From Ampelocalamus luodianensis (taxonomy: Eukaryota; Streptophyta; Magnoliopsida; Poales; Poaceae), in contig CM070617.1 in NCBI GenBank assembly GCA_036346255.1, forward strand, positions 27,393,080 through 27,457,079: a stretch of DNA of 64,000 nucleotides, in the 5' to 3' direction. Under the pieces are notes generated by a model, which searched no databases, had not been told where the DNA came from, and saw only the letters and a program-made list of their open reading frames with translations. Positions 1 to 11,800 of this stretch are shown here, piece by piece (within the stretch, counting starts at the first letter, position 1; every line of letters begins with the position of its first letter). The position numbers were made by a program, and so were the translations under genes.

Positions 1-383
1 TCGATGCTTCCTCGTAATGGTCGCGACGTATGTTTATTGTCTACGAGAAACCATGCTTTACAAAGCCAATCTCGCAGATAATTAAAATTAGAAATGTTTT
101 CCCGATCATCATGAGAAGTCCACTGAATGGACAACGAGAACTTACTTGAAGGCATTTGATGATTATTGCATGAAAATGGGAATTAAAGTTGAGCATTTTG
201 TACCGCATGTCCACACCTGCAATAGACTAGCGTAACTTTGAAGAATTGTAATTTGCCAACTACATGTTGGGGACACGCAGCTCAAGCTAGCGCTAGCTCA
301 TCAATTTTAGACAGTCGGCCTATAACATCCATCCACCTATGCAATTAGCGTAAGGGTCAGCACCGAAAACTACTCATCTTCGC

Positions 384-620
384 AGGTTTGGTCGTAAGGT
401 TTATGTACCTATACCATCACCGCAGCGAACTTCAATGGGTCTTCTCCGAAAGTCTGGGATATACGTTGGTTATGAGACAGCATCCATAATCAAGTATTTG
501 GACCCTATGACTGGAGATTTGTATAATGCCCGATTCGCTGATAGTATATCAGATGAGATTAGTTTCCCGTCATTAGGGGGAGGAAATCAACCCTTGATAA
601 TAATGTCGGGAAATAATTGA
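384..620 (+). pseudogene. Copia integrase C-terminal fragment
   Basis: From 384 the frame reads RFGRKVYVPIPSPQRTSMG and continues through GIYVGYETASIIKYLDPMTG and SFPSLGG. This is the conserved C-terminal integrase region of many plant Copia polyproteins, where the domain passes into the linker before reverse transcriptase. The frame closes at 618-620. Upstream sequence (1-380) has no long frame but lies where the integrase core would be, so it is probably the decayed core. Confidence 0.8.
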
Positions 621-1559
621 AGTCTAGAAGACAATTAAAGTCCAAAAGATAATTGAATTGAAGTCTAGAAGACAATTGAAGTCCAGAAGATAATTGATTT
701 GTAAGTATTAGCGAATCAACTGCCAGACTACTTTAGTGATTTGAAGAGTGTGAATAAGTAGCATTTGCCTGCAAGCAATGCACCGGAGAAGGGTTGAAAT
801 ACCGACGAAGGTATCCCTAATCCCGTCCTAAGGCCTCGGAAAGGACGAGAACTCCGGCCCCTCGAATCCGGCAACCGGGACGCCGTGAAAAAGGATAAGA
901 AGGACTTGACATACCATCACCAAGTGCCTCAGAACTAGAAGGGAGCGCTTGAGACTGCACCGTGATGGAACCTTCGTAAAAGGCATACCGAATTGAACAT
1001 CCCAATGAAGGGAGACATCATCATGGATGTGCGCACACATCGGAGTCGAAAACTAAAGGGACTTGCCTCGCAATTGGAAGCAAAGAATGAGCAAGTAGAA
1101 GCATTAGAAGAATCGCCCTTGAAGAAATAGCTATAAAATTTATGACCTCGGAGAATCTTTGAATATGACAACACCAATGTCGACATATACTTTGTAAAGA
1201 AACTTGCCACAATCATCAATCTTGATTCGTAGTCCAGACGTCACGAATGAAAGAAAAGATCGGATTGAAAGAAGGCGAGAGAAACTAAATTATTCTCTCC
1301 GAATAAAAGAAGGGCGTTTGGGCCTGTAAGTCGATCGCCTCCCTTTGTGCACCTCAGTAGAGTATAAGTGGATATTTGTTCGAAAGAGAAATGAAAAAAA
1401 ACAAGGCTCGTTGAATAAGGTTTTATTGAACATCCAGAGATGATTATGAAGAAACCTATTCCCGGCCATGGCGGAACTCCTTTAGATATTTATCTCAATG
1501 GTAGTGAACTTGAAGTTAGAATTGAAATTGATGGATGGGTACCAAAGATACCTTTATGA

Positions 1560-1962
1560 AATATTGATTCGGACATTTATATGAAGATACATGAATGTAT
1601 CCTGTCTCCAACCAAGATAGAGCAAATAGAAATATGTACAATGTGAAACTCGTAAAGTCATTGTACGAACTTAAGCAATCAGTAATGTGGTATAATCGCT
1701 AGCGATTTTCTATGCAAGAAAGGCTACACGAAAAATGAGAATAATCTCTGTATTTATACAACGATTCCGTAATGAATTTTGTATAATCTTAGAGTATGAA
1801 GATGATCCAATATCATCTAACCCCAAGGATATTAGGAAAGTAAGCTCTTACCGAGTCGGAGTTCAAATGAAAGATTTGGGTGAAAACCAAATATTGCCTA
1901 GGCTTGCAGCTTGGGCATGCCCTCAAGGGATATTAGTACATCACCAACCCACACTGTAAGGT
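1560..1962 (+). pseudogene. Copia reverse transcriptase fragment
   Basis: Near 1640-1700 the sequence encodes a decayed form of the SLYGLKQSGRMWYNRL stretch of Copia RT, with an in-frame stop. The frame opening at 1735 (74 codons) reads VFIQRFRNEFCIILEYEDD, matching the segment around the catalytic YVDD box, here changed to EYEDD. It is followed by the region that normally reads LGLQLEHLP. With the catalytic box altered and several stops present, no active enzyme is possible. Confidence 0.75.
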
Positions 1963-2419
1963 GTTAGAAAGGTTTGACTTTGAAATGGCATACCTTTGAA
2001 AGTGCCAATGGTCGGAGAGCTTTGCAAAAAGACAAGGACCCGCACAAACCTAGAAAAGAGGGGGAGGAAGTCCGGGACCGAATTCCCATATTTAAGTGTG
2101 ATAGAAACACTTATGTATTGAATAAATCAGATTAGACCAGCATTGCATTTGCCGTGAACCTATTAGTAAGGTATAGTACGTAACCTACCAAAGGCATTGG
2201 CGTGGAATGAAGGACATCTCCGATACCTCTAAGGAAGCAAAGAACTTGGTCTGTTTCTACGTAAAGAACAAAGACTTAACTATGAATGGCAATGCGATAA
2301 CTGGTACTTGTAGGATCCGTGATACACCAAATAGCAAACAAAGCTATGTATTCCTATGTGGTGGAACCGTAATTCCATAAAATCGTCTAGCGTTGTCTTG
2401 TACCGATTTCGACGAACCA

Positions 2420-2820
2420 CTCGGAAGCAATAGCACTACACGAGGCCTCACGACAATGTGCTTGGCTTCGGCGGATGATTCACTACATCCAGCAGCTATG
2501 TGGATTGAATACCGCACAAACTCCCACTATTATCTATGAAGGTAATGCACTTGTGTTGCACAAGTGCAGATGGGTTATTGTGAAGAATCATCTTACAAAA
2601 GCATATCAACCCCAAGTTCTTCTATGCTCATGAATTGCAAAAGATGAACGTAATCAAAGCATCGCATACTAGGTCATGTGAGAATCTTGCGATTTATTCA
2701 CTAAGTCACTTCCAAATGCCTAGCTTTGAAAGATGCATATGTGGAATTGGAATGATGAGACTTAGAGAAGTGCAGATCTGTGGGGAGAACCTTCACGAAC
2801 TCATTACTAAAGCTTGATCA
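2420..2820 (+). pseudogene. Copia RNase H / polyprotein C-terminus fragment
   Basis: Pieces in different frames match the RNase H tail of Copia elements: a decayed EAEY-type region near 2440-2500, an ALVLHKCRWVIVKNH-like segment near 2550-2600, and a C-terminal stretch in the frame 2635-2817 (SFERCICGIGMMRLREVQ) that corresponds to the last residues before the polypurine tract. Frameshifts separate the pieces. Confidence 0.7.
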
Positions 2821-3043
2821 CGAAGACCGAGTACCCAAAAGGTAAATCCGGAGATTAAATGAAATTGGGTGGATTGTACTTTTTCCTTGACGAGTTTTTC
2901 CAAGTTTCTGCTAAGGTTTTTAATGAGGCAATTCGCAAAGATAGCGTAACATGATTCATGTACTCTTTCTCCAAAATTTTCCCACCGGGTTTTTATGGAG
3001 TTTTGATGAGACATGGACATGAAGGATGAGTGCCCAAGGAGAG

Positions 3044-3491
3044 TGTTAGAAACTGTGCCCGGACCGTGAGTCCCGCCCAAGGTGGCTCTCATCCCAAACC
3101 CTAGCAGGTCGTAGCTCTATAAATAGGAGTACTATTCATTGTAAAAGATTGATCGATGGATGAAGGAATAAAGAGAAGCAAAAAGCCCCCCTACATCTCT
3201 GTGTTCTATCTCTTATTTTGTTCTTGTGTTCATGCATTGTTCTTACGATTCTACGCTTGTCTACGAGGTAATCGCTCGGACTGAACTCGTCAGCGACGGT
3301 TCCTCAACAAAATGGACAAAGGTGATGCCAATCCGCTTGCGTCTGCGGATGGTCAATAGGAGATGGGCAGTGGCGATTCCAGGAGAGCGCCTTTCCAATA
3401 GGAGATGCTCTTGAGAGTGCTACGAGTCTTGACGGATACTACTTTAGTTTGGAAGTGTAGCTGATTAGCTGCTCAAGCCGAAGTTTTAACA
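3044..3491 (+). repeat. 3' LTR of the decayed Copia element
   Basis: The LTR begins TGTTAGAA after the purine-rich CCAAGGAGAG and ends TTTTAACA, giving the inverted TGTTA...TAACA ends expected of an LTR. A TATA box lies inside at 3118. Length is 448 bp. The matching 5' LTR is outside the window, so no age can be estimated. Confidence 0.75.
3118..3127 (+). promoter_or_regulatory. TATA box in the Copia LTR
   Basis: TATAAATAGG, about 75 bp into the LTR, is the expected core promoter for retrotransposon transcription. Any transcript from this copy would run rightwards into 3.2-4 kb. Confidence 0.55.
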
Positions 3492-4004
3492 CTAGTTAAA
3501 CAATTTGTTTGAGCTAAAGTAATTTTTTTTTAGCAATTGGAAACCTTTTACACGCACTAGTACATATTCTCGCTTTGCTTTTTAATGTTCTTCCCTCGAT
3601 ACCAATGTGAGTGACTTTTTAGTCTTAGCTCTTGCTCTCGAGATATGCTCAGCTCGAAAGCTGTAATATTGCACCGGAATGGTTCAAATGGATATCCTCA
3701 TTAATTTCCTGGGCTGGACACCTTGCAATTCCCACGAATTATCTACTGGGCCCACCAAATTCGTAGAGTTCTGCAGGTAGAGTGCCCACTCCATTTTGGG
3801 TTGGGCTATTTTCATACCAAAGCAGCAGACCCCATTTTAGAAAGCTGTGGCAATCAGAAAGTAACACATAGGACAAGCATAAGAGTGGTGATTATTATAT
3901 ACATAGGGGGGGGGGGGATAGGAATTTGCAATGTTCAGATAGATGACACATCACCCTCACTTCTTGTGCTCACTTCTTGTGGTACAACGAACTCTGCGTT
4001 TGAA
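3492..4004. other. Intergenic, no feature recognised
   Basis: No convincing coding frame. It contains a run of about ten G at 3906. The 104-codon frame at 3723-4037 has no recognisable similarity and is treated as chance. Confidence 0.4.
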
Positions 4005-4122
4005 TATTACCATGTCACTGTTAAGACAGGGCTATGAGCTATCAGTGGCTAGTTCTTCAGTCCTGTAGTCACCAGAACGCTGAACAGCACAGATCTTAAC
4101 CCGGAAACAAAACAGTGGGATA
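4005..4122 (+). repeat. 120-bp direct repeat, copy 1
   Basis: Begins TATTACCATGTCACTGTTAA and ends AACAGTGGGATA. A near-identical copy lies at 8227-8352 in the same orientation. Differences are a few substitutions and a short insertion (AGAGTTAAG) in copy 2. Copy 2 lies about 500 bp beyond the stop codon of the coiled-coil gene, so copy 1 may be a displaced duplicate of that gene's 3' flank. Confidence 0.85.
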
Positions 4123-4379
4123 ACAATGAAGACGCAAACCACAACACACGCACACACGAGTGCGTCCCGTAGCACACGTCTAGACAGACAGAAATTAGAG
4201 ATAAATCTATGATCTCACAAAATTCGTACTAAAACACACTCGCACGTGTGTAATAGATGGACACCAGAGTTTATATTTAAAGGTTATAGTTTCTTAATCA
4301 TATTCATCTACTATATGTTCACACACTATAGAAAGAGTTCTATGCCACTTATCATAGTTGGTTCAAACTATAATGGTGC

Positions 4380-4427
4380 AAACTTATCCCGTAAGAGGCG
4401 GGAAAACTTATCCCGTAAGAGGCGGGA
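4380..4427 (+). repeat. Short tandem repeat, 24-bp unit x2
   Basis: The unit AACTTATCCCGTAAGAGGCG plus GGAA occurs twice in direct succession with no change. Function unknown. Confidence 0.85.
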
Positions 4428-4506
4428 AAATTCCTACAACGATGTATAATATAGGTACAATAACCATAAAAAAAAAAAGATGTTAAATCTGTTCGTGTTG
4501 GTTGCA

Positions 4507-4625
4507 AGCATGCAATTTACTATTATCTTCTCCACTATAGGAGCTGAGTATATGGTTATTTCTAAAGCTTGCAAAGAAGACGTTTGGCTAAAAGATTTGT
4601 TTACTAAACTCTTTGGAAGTAATCT
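4507..4625 (+). pseudogene. Copia RNase H scrap
   Basis: In the frame 4480-4665 the segment STIGAEYMVISKACKEDVWL followed by KDLFTKLFG matches the Copia RNase H signature (usually LSTTEAEYMA...ACKEAIWLK.L). The catalytic-region glutamate in AEY is kept, but only about 40 codons remain and nothing similar continues on either side. It is an isolated relic, separate from the element ending at 3491. Confidence 0.7.
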
Positions 4626-6820
4626 TATACTCTCCTGTTTTGTACTCGCTGATCTGATTCTCTGAACGTAATCATGTTTGGCTGGCTAGCTTCGTTCAGG
4701 TTGGAGCTAGCAGAGGCGCCCCACGGGACACAACGGTTGGTAGGACGCCAACCTCAGCATCAGCGGCCAGTAGTCCATTCAGTACGTATCTCGCTACAGT
4801 GCAGGTCATAGTCTGTGGAGGGGCCACGCTCTGTTCAGTCAACAAGGAAGCGTGCGTTCTTTTTTTTTTTTTTTTTGCTTCTTTGCAGTCCATGGTTCCT
4901 AGTTTTCAATACAACAGTGAAGACACATGGGCATTCTATATACTTTAGTTGTTAAACTAGCAGGTAGTCCGCACAAATACACTGCTAGATTTGTTTTAAA
5001 GTTTATAGTGTCAAGTAATATAACTTATATGTTTGAGAATATATTTACGTATTTTGTAGCTATTTAGATTTTTAAGATGTCATAAACATTAGAAATGTTA
5101 ATAAAAGCTTGAAGAAAAATACAACTTGAGAAACATAATTAAAGTATGAGTTTTGATGGAAGAAAATCTTAAGCATAATAAATTAACCGCTCCCCATCAT
5201 GTAGCTACATGCCCCTATTTTTTTTCTCAAGTGGTTACTCTTTTCCAAAATGTTTGTTTGCATGTGTACCTCTATTTAATATTAAGCAATACGTTGATTA
5301 TGTGTGTGGCAAATTATTTTATTAGTTTACATAATGTTAGTGTACTTTGCCCACGCATACATTGATGTACCATGGACGACCAACCTTGAACTTATATTCC
5401 ATCACACGTCGGTTGCCTCACCAAACCGTGTGTCTTCTATCTCATCTTGTCGCCATATTTTTTCTGATTCAACCTCCAACAGCAAGCTCAATTCTTGATC
5501 GATACCTCTAAGCTACTACTATTTTCAATGCAATACTCTACCACATAGTTATCTTCTACTTCTCTCCAATCATTGCTTAATGCTGACCGTTGTGACATCA
5601 ACACACATACACATACAATCGTCGCCGTCCCCTACCGGGGACACCCGTCGCGCTCTCTCTAGTGGCCTTGATCCTATTCCTTACTGATGCATCATCTCTT
5701 CTCTGAGCTCTTTGCTCTTCTGTTTATGTATGCTCATGTTTCTATTCATACGGATGCATACATGTATATACACATCACGATGTTATACGTGTTCGATGTC
5801 TTCTTCTCCTATGTCGGCCGCTCCTCTTCTTTGACGTTATCCAACTCAACGATGTGGTCTCCTCACTAACCGCGATGACCTCCCATATTCACTTATGTCA
5901 GTATGTTTGATTTAGTCGTTGTCTAATGATATGGAGAATTTTCTCGCCATCGACGGTGACGCCGTGTCACTCACCAACGAACAACGATGACACGTTCTTA
6001 GCTACACAATGACCTCGTATCGTCGATAGCTCGTCTTCAATACAAATCTTTATCTTCTCTCTGCTATGGCATACCTATCATCGAGCTTCTTTGGCCAATG
6101 ACCCTTTCAACAACACTGACACACACCACTCATCATCACAGTACTTAGCTCCTTCGACTCCAGCTTGTCTCTTCAATGGTTTCAGCGAGCAACACGACAT
6201 TGTTCTTGTCGAACGACTAAGGTGAGCAACATTAAATTGTTATCATCTTTGTCGCTACCTTGGTTCTTCGTTTCCTTAATGGTCTTCTTGTAGGACATAT
6301 CATCATTTTTTTATATATACTATTCATTATTAGATTGAACTAAAATGAATATGTGATTTCAAACTCATAAGAAAAGGTAAACATGCTTGGAGAGGAAAAG
6401 GAATTCTTAATTGAGTACACCTGTAATGCAAAATTGATTCTACATTCACACGGCACCTCATCTCTATCTTGCCGACCGAGTGCCGTCGCTAGCATCGCTC
6501 GGACCAACTGGACCCATCCGTGCACGCCGCTAATCCTATCATGTGTTTATCACAATTATACTTCCAATTGCAGCACAATAAACTTCTTAATTTATTAATT
6601 AGAATTAAATATTGTGTCTAGTTAAGTAGTATCTTCTTATCCCACGAAACTACTCAATTGATTCTCTTGTACCTTGTTTAACGTCGACCACATTTTGCTC
6701 CGATGCACATGCTCATCGGTGTGACTAGGGCTCCGACACACGCTCTCGATCCCCGGAATTTCGAATCTCGTCCAAAGCACTACTCTGGGCTCACACAGAA
6801 GTCAAGAACAACTTGATTTT

Positions 6821-7105
6821 GAGAACCAAGTTTTGTTTGGGTGATTAGTGAAGATGATTGTACCTCCAGTTCATCAGGGTTCAAACCCTAAGTTTGACCA
6901 TGCATGTCTTATTTAGGAGATTATTCTTTCAATGGGAGGCGACGTACCCGTCGCAAATGAGGCCCCGGTGGTGATTTCGTTATTTCTTCGTCAAGCTCCA
7001 CTCGTCCAGTTTTCTGTAGGCGTCGTGTGTGTGAGTGCGTGCGTGTGGTGGTGTGCGTGCGTGTGTGAGCATCTATGTGTTGTACTGGGTGTTCCTAAAA
7101 AAAAC
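6821..7105 (+). mobile_element. tRNA-derived SINE, copy 1
   Basis: It aligns along its length with the inverted copy at 62359-62627. The tRNA-like head contains a box-B motif GGTTCAAACCC (about 6890-6900) and an upstream box-A-like TAGTGAAGATG. A body follows (GGGAGGCGACGTACCCGTCG, then a GT-rich stretch), ending TGTTGTACTGGGTG and an A-run. Internal pol III promoter boxes plus an A-rich end identify a SINE. The target duplication is poorly preserved (AACTTGATTTTG against AACCTCGTTTTG). Confidence 0.8.
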
Positions 7106-7145
7106 CTCGTTTTGGCAATGGGTGCTAGCTCTGTGGAAGAAAGTA

Positions 7146-7366
7146 GGGTATGTTTAGTTGGCGTCCATATTTTGCCACAAAAATTGTGGCAAAGTGTGGT
7201 ATGATATATATTTTGTGACACACAAATCGATAGCTACAACTGTAGCAAGTTTTGACATAAAATCCCTCAAAAAAAAGTTTTGACATAACAATAAGTGTAC
7301 GACGAGTGGACTAGCTAGCTAAGAAAGTGTGACATACTACAATTATGGCATGAACCAAACACTAAA
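7146..7366. mobile_element. MITE-like unit with imperfect inverted ends
   Basis: The left end GGGTATGTTTAGTTGGC and the right end GGCATGAACCAAACACTA are imperfect inverted repeats of the GTTTGGTT type seen in Tourist/PIF-Harbinger or hAT MITEs. The interior is AT-rich and non-coding, with a perfect short hairpin (GCCACAAAAATTGTGGC). No clear target duplication is seen, so the superfamily is not settled. Confidence 0.4.
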
Positions 7367-8226
7367 ATCATATGATCAAACCTGCCTAAGGCAAGCGTGG
7401 CAACGTTTGCTTCCGACGAAACACCCTGTAGTCACGCACAATATGTAACCATCAGAAATTAAACGACAGACATGATCACATGAATGTGTGATGGAGATGC
7501 CTCGATTGGCAGCTCACCATGTTCTCCTTTGCAGAACTTGCATCATATAACATGCGTTTTTTTTCCCTTGATCGCTTCCTTTCTTCTCGGGCTTGATCGG
7601 CAGCTCAAGGCTAAACTCTAGCCGACCATGTCACCATGACTCCATGAGATGGTTTCAGTTTTATTGTCCTGGGTATGAACTCTTTTACTTAGAAATTCGT
7701 ATGAAAATCAACTTTACTTTCTGATTTTATTTTATTTTTTATTTCGAATTTCAGTTTTATTATACTTTACATGAACTCTTTCGTTGAATCTAGATTGTTA
7801 TAATATGAACCCACCACGATCGACGGCATAAATCTTTATCTTTTTTCACCAAATAACGTGAAAATTTTTAGCCCTTGAAAACGAACGTTGTAACTTCTTT
7901 TGACTCTGCTTTAATAAGATAATAGATTACAAAGTAACATATTTCTAAGTAATAACATCCAATGGTCGCTGTAGTCTGTTTTAATTATGGTCCACTAGAT
8001 TTAGGGCTAGATGTTTTGCTTTTTTGTGAAAATTTCTAGAATATATCTCCTATTTTCCTAATTAAAATCCAATGGCTTATACAGTTCAACATTAAAATCC
8101 AATGGCTTATACCGTTCAGCTTTAATTAGGTCCACCAAACTAAGCTTCGGGTGTTTTTCTTTTTTAAGTTTTTCAATTTCTATCTTTTTTATTATAGGAT
8201 GGAATGTACTAATTTTAAAAAGTGAG
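7367..8226. other. AT-rich intergenic stretch
   Basis: No coding frame. It holds a 30-bp tandem duplication at 8061-8120 (unit beginning ATTAAAATCCAATGGCTTAT). Confidence 0.5.
8061..8120 (+). repeat. 30-bp tandem duplication
   Basis: Two adjacent copies of ATTAAAATCCAATGGCTTAT followed by ACAGTTCAAC or ACCGTTCAGC. Confidence 0.8.
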
Positions 8227-8352
8227 TATTACCATGTCACTGTTAAGACAGAGCTATGAGCTATCAGTGTCTAGTTCTTAAGAGTTAAGTCCATCAGTCA
8301 CCAGAACGCTGAACAGCACAGATCTTAACCCGGAAACAAAGCAGTGGGATAA
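8227..8352 (+). repeat. 120-bp direct repeat, copy 2
   Basis: Mate of 4005-4122, starting TATTACCATGTCACTGTTAA. It sits about 500 bp downstream of the stop of the coiled-coil gene (which reads leftwards) and may lie in its 3' flank. Confidence 0.85.
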
Positions 8353-8858
8353 ATAGAATAACTAGCGATCACTGTGGTAAATGATTGCATTGATTAAAAT
8401 ACTCTTACATAGAACAGATGTGATTACACGGAGCTCGGGATTTCATTCACAGTAGCCGGTGGACCATCAGGCACCAATCAGCTAAGACCAATGATTACAC
8501 CCAATTGCCAACCACAGCTGCTACAATTCATCTCGCAGAGCGCTGCCTGCTTCACGACCACGGATCCGGATCCTCCCCTGTAATGCATAGGGTCACAGTA
8601 TGCACGGTGATATGCGCCAACGAACAGTACTCAGTAGGATACTGTAGAAGCATTAACCTGTTTGCTGCAGCGATTTTAGTGTAGCAGAAAACACTTTAGC
8701 AATTGATTTGAACCGTTTCTTTTCGATTGGACGGCGAAGATCAGCTTCTGACGTGTGACACCGCGGATCTTCAACGCAGAGGGATCCATTTCCCACGACC
8801 ACGAGCAAACTGATCACGATATTCCCTTGTTTAAGGAACGTGACTGACTGAACCATGC
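8353..8858 (-). other. Probable 3' UTR / 3' flank of the coiled-coil gene
   Basis: Directly follows the stop codon of the minus-strand gene at 8859. No competing coding frame. The exact poly(A) site cannot be placed from sequence. Confidence 0.4.
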
Positions 8859-11800
8859 CTATATCTTCTGCTTCAATGCCTGGCGCAGCTGGACCTTACT
8901 GCCATCAATCCTCGCCTCCAGAAGTTTGGACTTCAAGCTGTGTTTCTGCATTCCTCGGGGCCATTCGATGCACCCCTTTATTGCTCGAACTGTTTGCGGA
9001 TTTAGCAGGTCTGGGCTCCATTGTCCTACACTTGGCGAACTGCTACACACTTCACCATTCTTCAGATCAGGTGATTCAGCGACATTGGACATCCTGCCAT
9101 TCAGTATCTCAGCTCCCATTTTCTTGTGATCATCACCATTTGAAGATCTCCAGAGTCTAACGAAAGACCCTTTCTTCCGATACTTTCCAGTTGTTGCCGA
9201 CCAAACTTCACTGATCTCACTATGCGCCTTGCCATTTTCACAGTTATCATCCCAATCTGTTCCACTCACTGATGCATCATTTTCTCCACGGAAGCCATTT
9301 ACCGATGGTTCACTTCCCCCTGGTGAATTACAAGAGCCGTTCTCCTCAACTTGGCTGACGGTCTCCCATCCACTATCTTCTGGCTCCTCGTTTCTGGTGA
9401 ATGGTCGATTGGAATATTTGCCCGCTGTATTGTCCAAGATGTCAGTTTCCGGACTCACTCTGTGGATTCTAGATGTGCAATTCATGGACTTATAGCCATT
9501 ACATTGCACAATCTCCTTCTCGCTAGTATCTTCCCTTTGTTTGAGTTCTTCAAATACAGCGAAGATGTCCTCTGAAGGAGGCGGAGGTTTGTAAGAGAAT
9601 TCCTTGGTATCATTAATCTTCAATGAGCAAATTGCTTCCCCGAGCCTTTCTGCTTCCCTTACTGTTTCTTTTCCCAGATTATTGCCTGGCTGGGATCCAA
9701 GGAAAGCCTCAAGCTCAGCCTGAAGCTTGCTCAGCTGTGAATACTTGTACTCAAGTGTCAGTTTTGCATCAACAAGCTTCATTTGCACCCTCTCTTCACG
9801 CCAAACCTCTGCCATCTGCAACATCTTCTTCTCTTCCTCCAATTCATCTCTAATCTTTATCGATTCACTTCTTAGAGCCTCAATCTCAGCTTTGTCTTCT
9901 GAAATCTCCTTTGCTAATTCATCACAAACCTCCTCCATGAGCTCCCTTGCCTTCCTTTCCGTCTCATAATCTTGCAAATAGCGTTTTGCCGCCGACTTCA
10001 GCTCTGATACCTCACTGAGAAGCTCAGAATTCACCATTTCTGCCCGCTGTCGATTTTTTCTCTCCCGGTTGAGTTCCTCCTTAACAGCATCTAAGATGTT
10101 GCGAACCTTATCACGCTCCCTACTCTTCCAGGAAGCCTTTTCCTCAGCGAGATTCTTCACCAAGTGATCGAGGTGCTTCTTTGTAGATCGACACTCCACT
10201 TCACGCTCATGAATCCGGTTCTGAGCTTGCATAAGCTCCTCTTTCAGTGAATGGATTTCTCCAGCAGCATCCACTGGATTATGTTCAAAGCAATCATAGT
10301 TAGCACCCCTTGAAGCCCTCATGAGCTGATGGTCCCACTTTGTTGCTACTTCTGTTTCTATTTGAGGTGCTGCAGAATGAGCTTCCGCCTAATTGTAGTC
10401 AACACAGATATGTCAGATCAAAAGGGTTGTTTAAAGATTCTAAAAGAAGGATCAGATAAAGGAAATACAATTTTTTATTATGAAAATAGTATACCTCACG
10501 CAGGCGATTGATAACAGGCCCATTCCCTACCCTGCCCTGGATAACTGCTTTGTAGTATTGACAATGATCAGGTGTGTGTGAACACTTTGAACTAGGCTGC
10601 AATTTTCAACAACGTGAATTGTTAGTTGATCACCAACGTAAAGAAGCCAAGAGCTATTTGATATGGCATTTTCATGTTGAAAACCTGTTGAAGCATTGCT
10701 ACTTTTGTATGAATTAGGCCTTCATTAAACTTTTTTAAAATGGAAAGGTGCCTTCTTCAAGCAATTATAATGTGAAGAGCTATCTAGGGACCACAATAGC
10801 TCCGTTCTAACAAGAGTACATATGGGATTATGGATATGTCGCATCATTTTGGCCTAATTCACGAAGAAATCAAGAAGACAATGGAAATATCAATGACCTG
10901 AACAACAGAGATAGCAAAATGGACCAAAACAAAAGATGAATCAACTGAATCTAGCATGGGACAAACAAACAACATATTCTATGGACTCAGATATTCCTTA
11001 AAAGTTGAGCTGAATGCCGACATGTACCAAGCTGATTCCAATGCACAAATTACCCAAGATTGCAGATTAACAAGGTAAACAAATAATACTATGCGATTTG
11101 GGAAGTTTACTCGGTGTTGATGACAAGCATCAAATGCAAAATCTACGAGGATGTTAAAGTTCCACGCCCACGTTATATTAAAACTTTGTTCCCTCAGGCT
11201 TCCGCCAATGGGCTTAAAGATGTTCTAATTGCCTGATTTTACGCCAAAAAATAATGTTCTTCCATAGTTGGGCCTTAGAAGCTTGAATTTGTTGCTCATG
11301 GATGCACAAACAGCAAAGCATTTGCATTTTGCTTCGACGTTCGAGCAAAACACCAAACTTGTACAACTACATCCTAACAAGATTTCACAACTGGAAGTAA
11401 CCCCTTGGTTCATTTCCTTCAGCCGAATTGACGAAGTGAATGCCAAAACGGTTCAATAGAACCCCGCAATTCGATACGGCAATTCTCCAAAACTACACAA
11501 AATGCGGACCAGGATGCCAGCTTGTCACCACAGACTCCAGTCACTCCACCAAGGCATGGCCATCCACATCCCTAAAGGCTAGAACGCAACGATCTCAGGA
11601 TAGAAGTACAAAGATTCACACAGACCCCCAAGCAGACCCACCTCAATTCTCCGTCGTGGTCTGCCAGACTCCGGCGGCGGCGCCTGCAGCGGCTGCATTC
11701 GCCACAGCGCCGCGGCAATCTTCCTCACCGACGGGGCCGCGCCCGCGCGGGAGGAGGGGGCTCCGGCATCGCAAGCGGCGAGGGGCCACCGCACCGGCGG

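Larger units (their letters stand above)
1..3491 (+). mobile_element. Ty1/Copia retrotransposon, decayed 3' part
   Basis: Scattered reading frames match a Copia polyprotein in the usual order: integrase C-terminus near 384-600, reverse transcriptase near 1560-1960, and RNase H near 2420-2817. A purine-rich stretch then runs directly into an LTR starting at 3044. All frames are broken by stops and shifts, so the element is dead. Its 5' half and 5' LTR lie outside the window, so total length and target duplication cannot be judged. The order integrase-RT-RNase H identifies Copia rather than Gypsy. Confidence 0.85.
4123..6820. other. Intergenic, mostly unassigned decayed sequence
   Basis: Apart from the 24-bp repeat and the RNase H scrap noted separately, this stretch holds short chance frames only. 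5580-6200 is CT-rich with many CGTCG-like motifs and may be old transposon DNA. A run of 18 T lies at 4859-4876. Confidence 0.35.

Noticed and set aside
6885..6905. tRNA-like box B considered as a tRNA gene
   Set aside because: No cloverleaf can be drawn, and the box lies in the head of a SINE that is repeated at 62359-62627.
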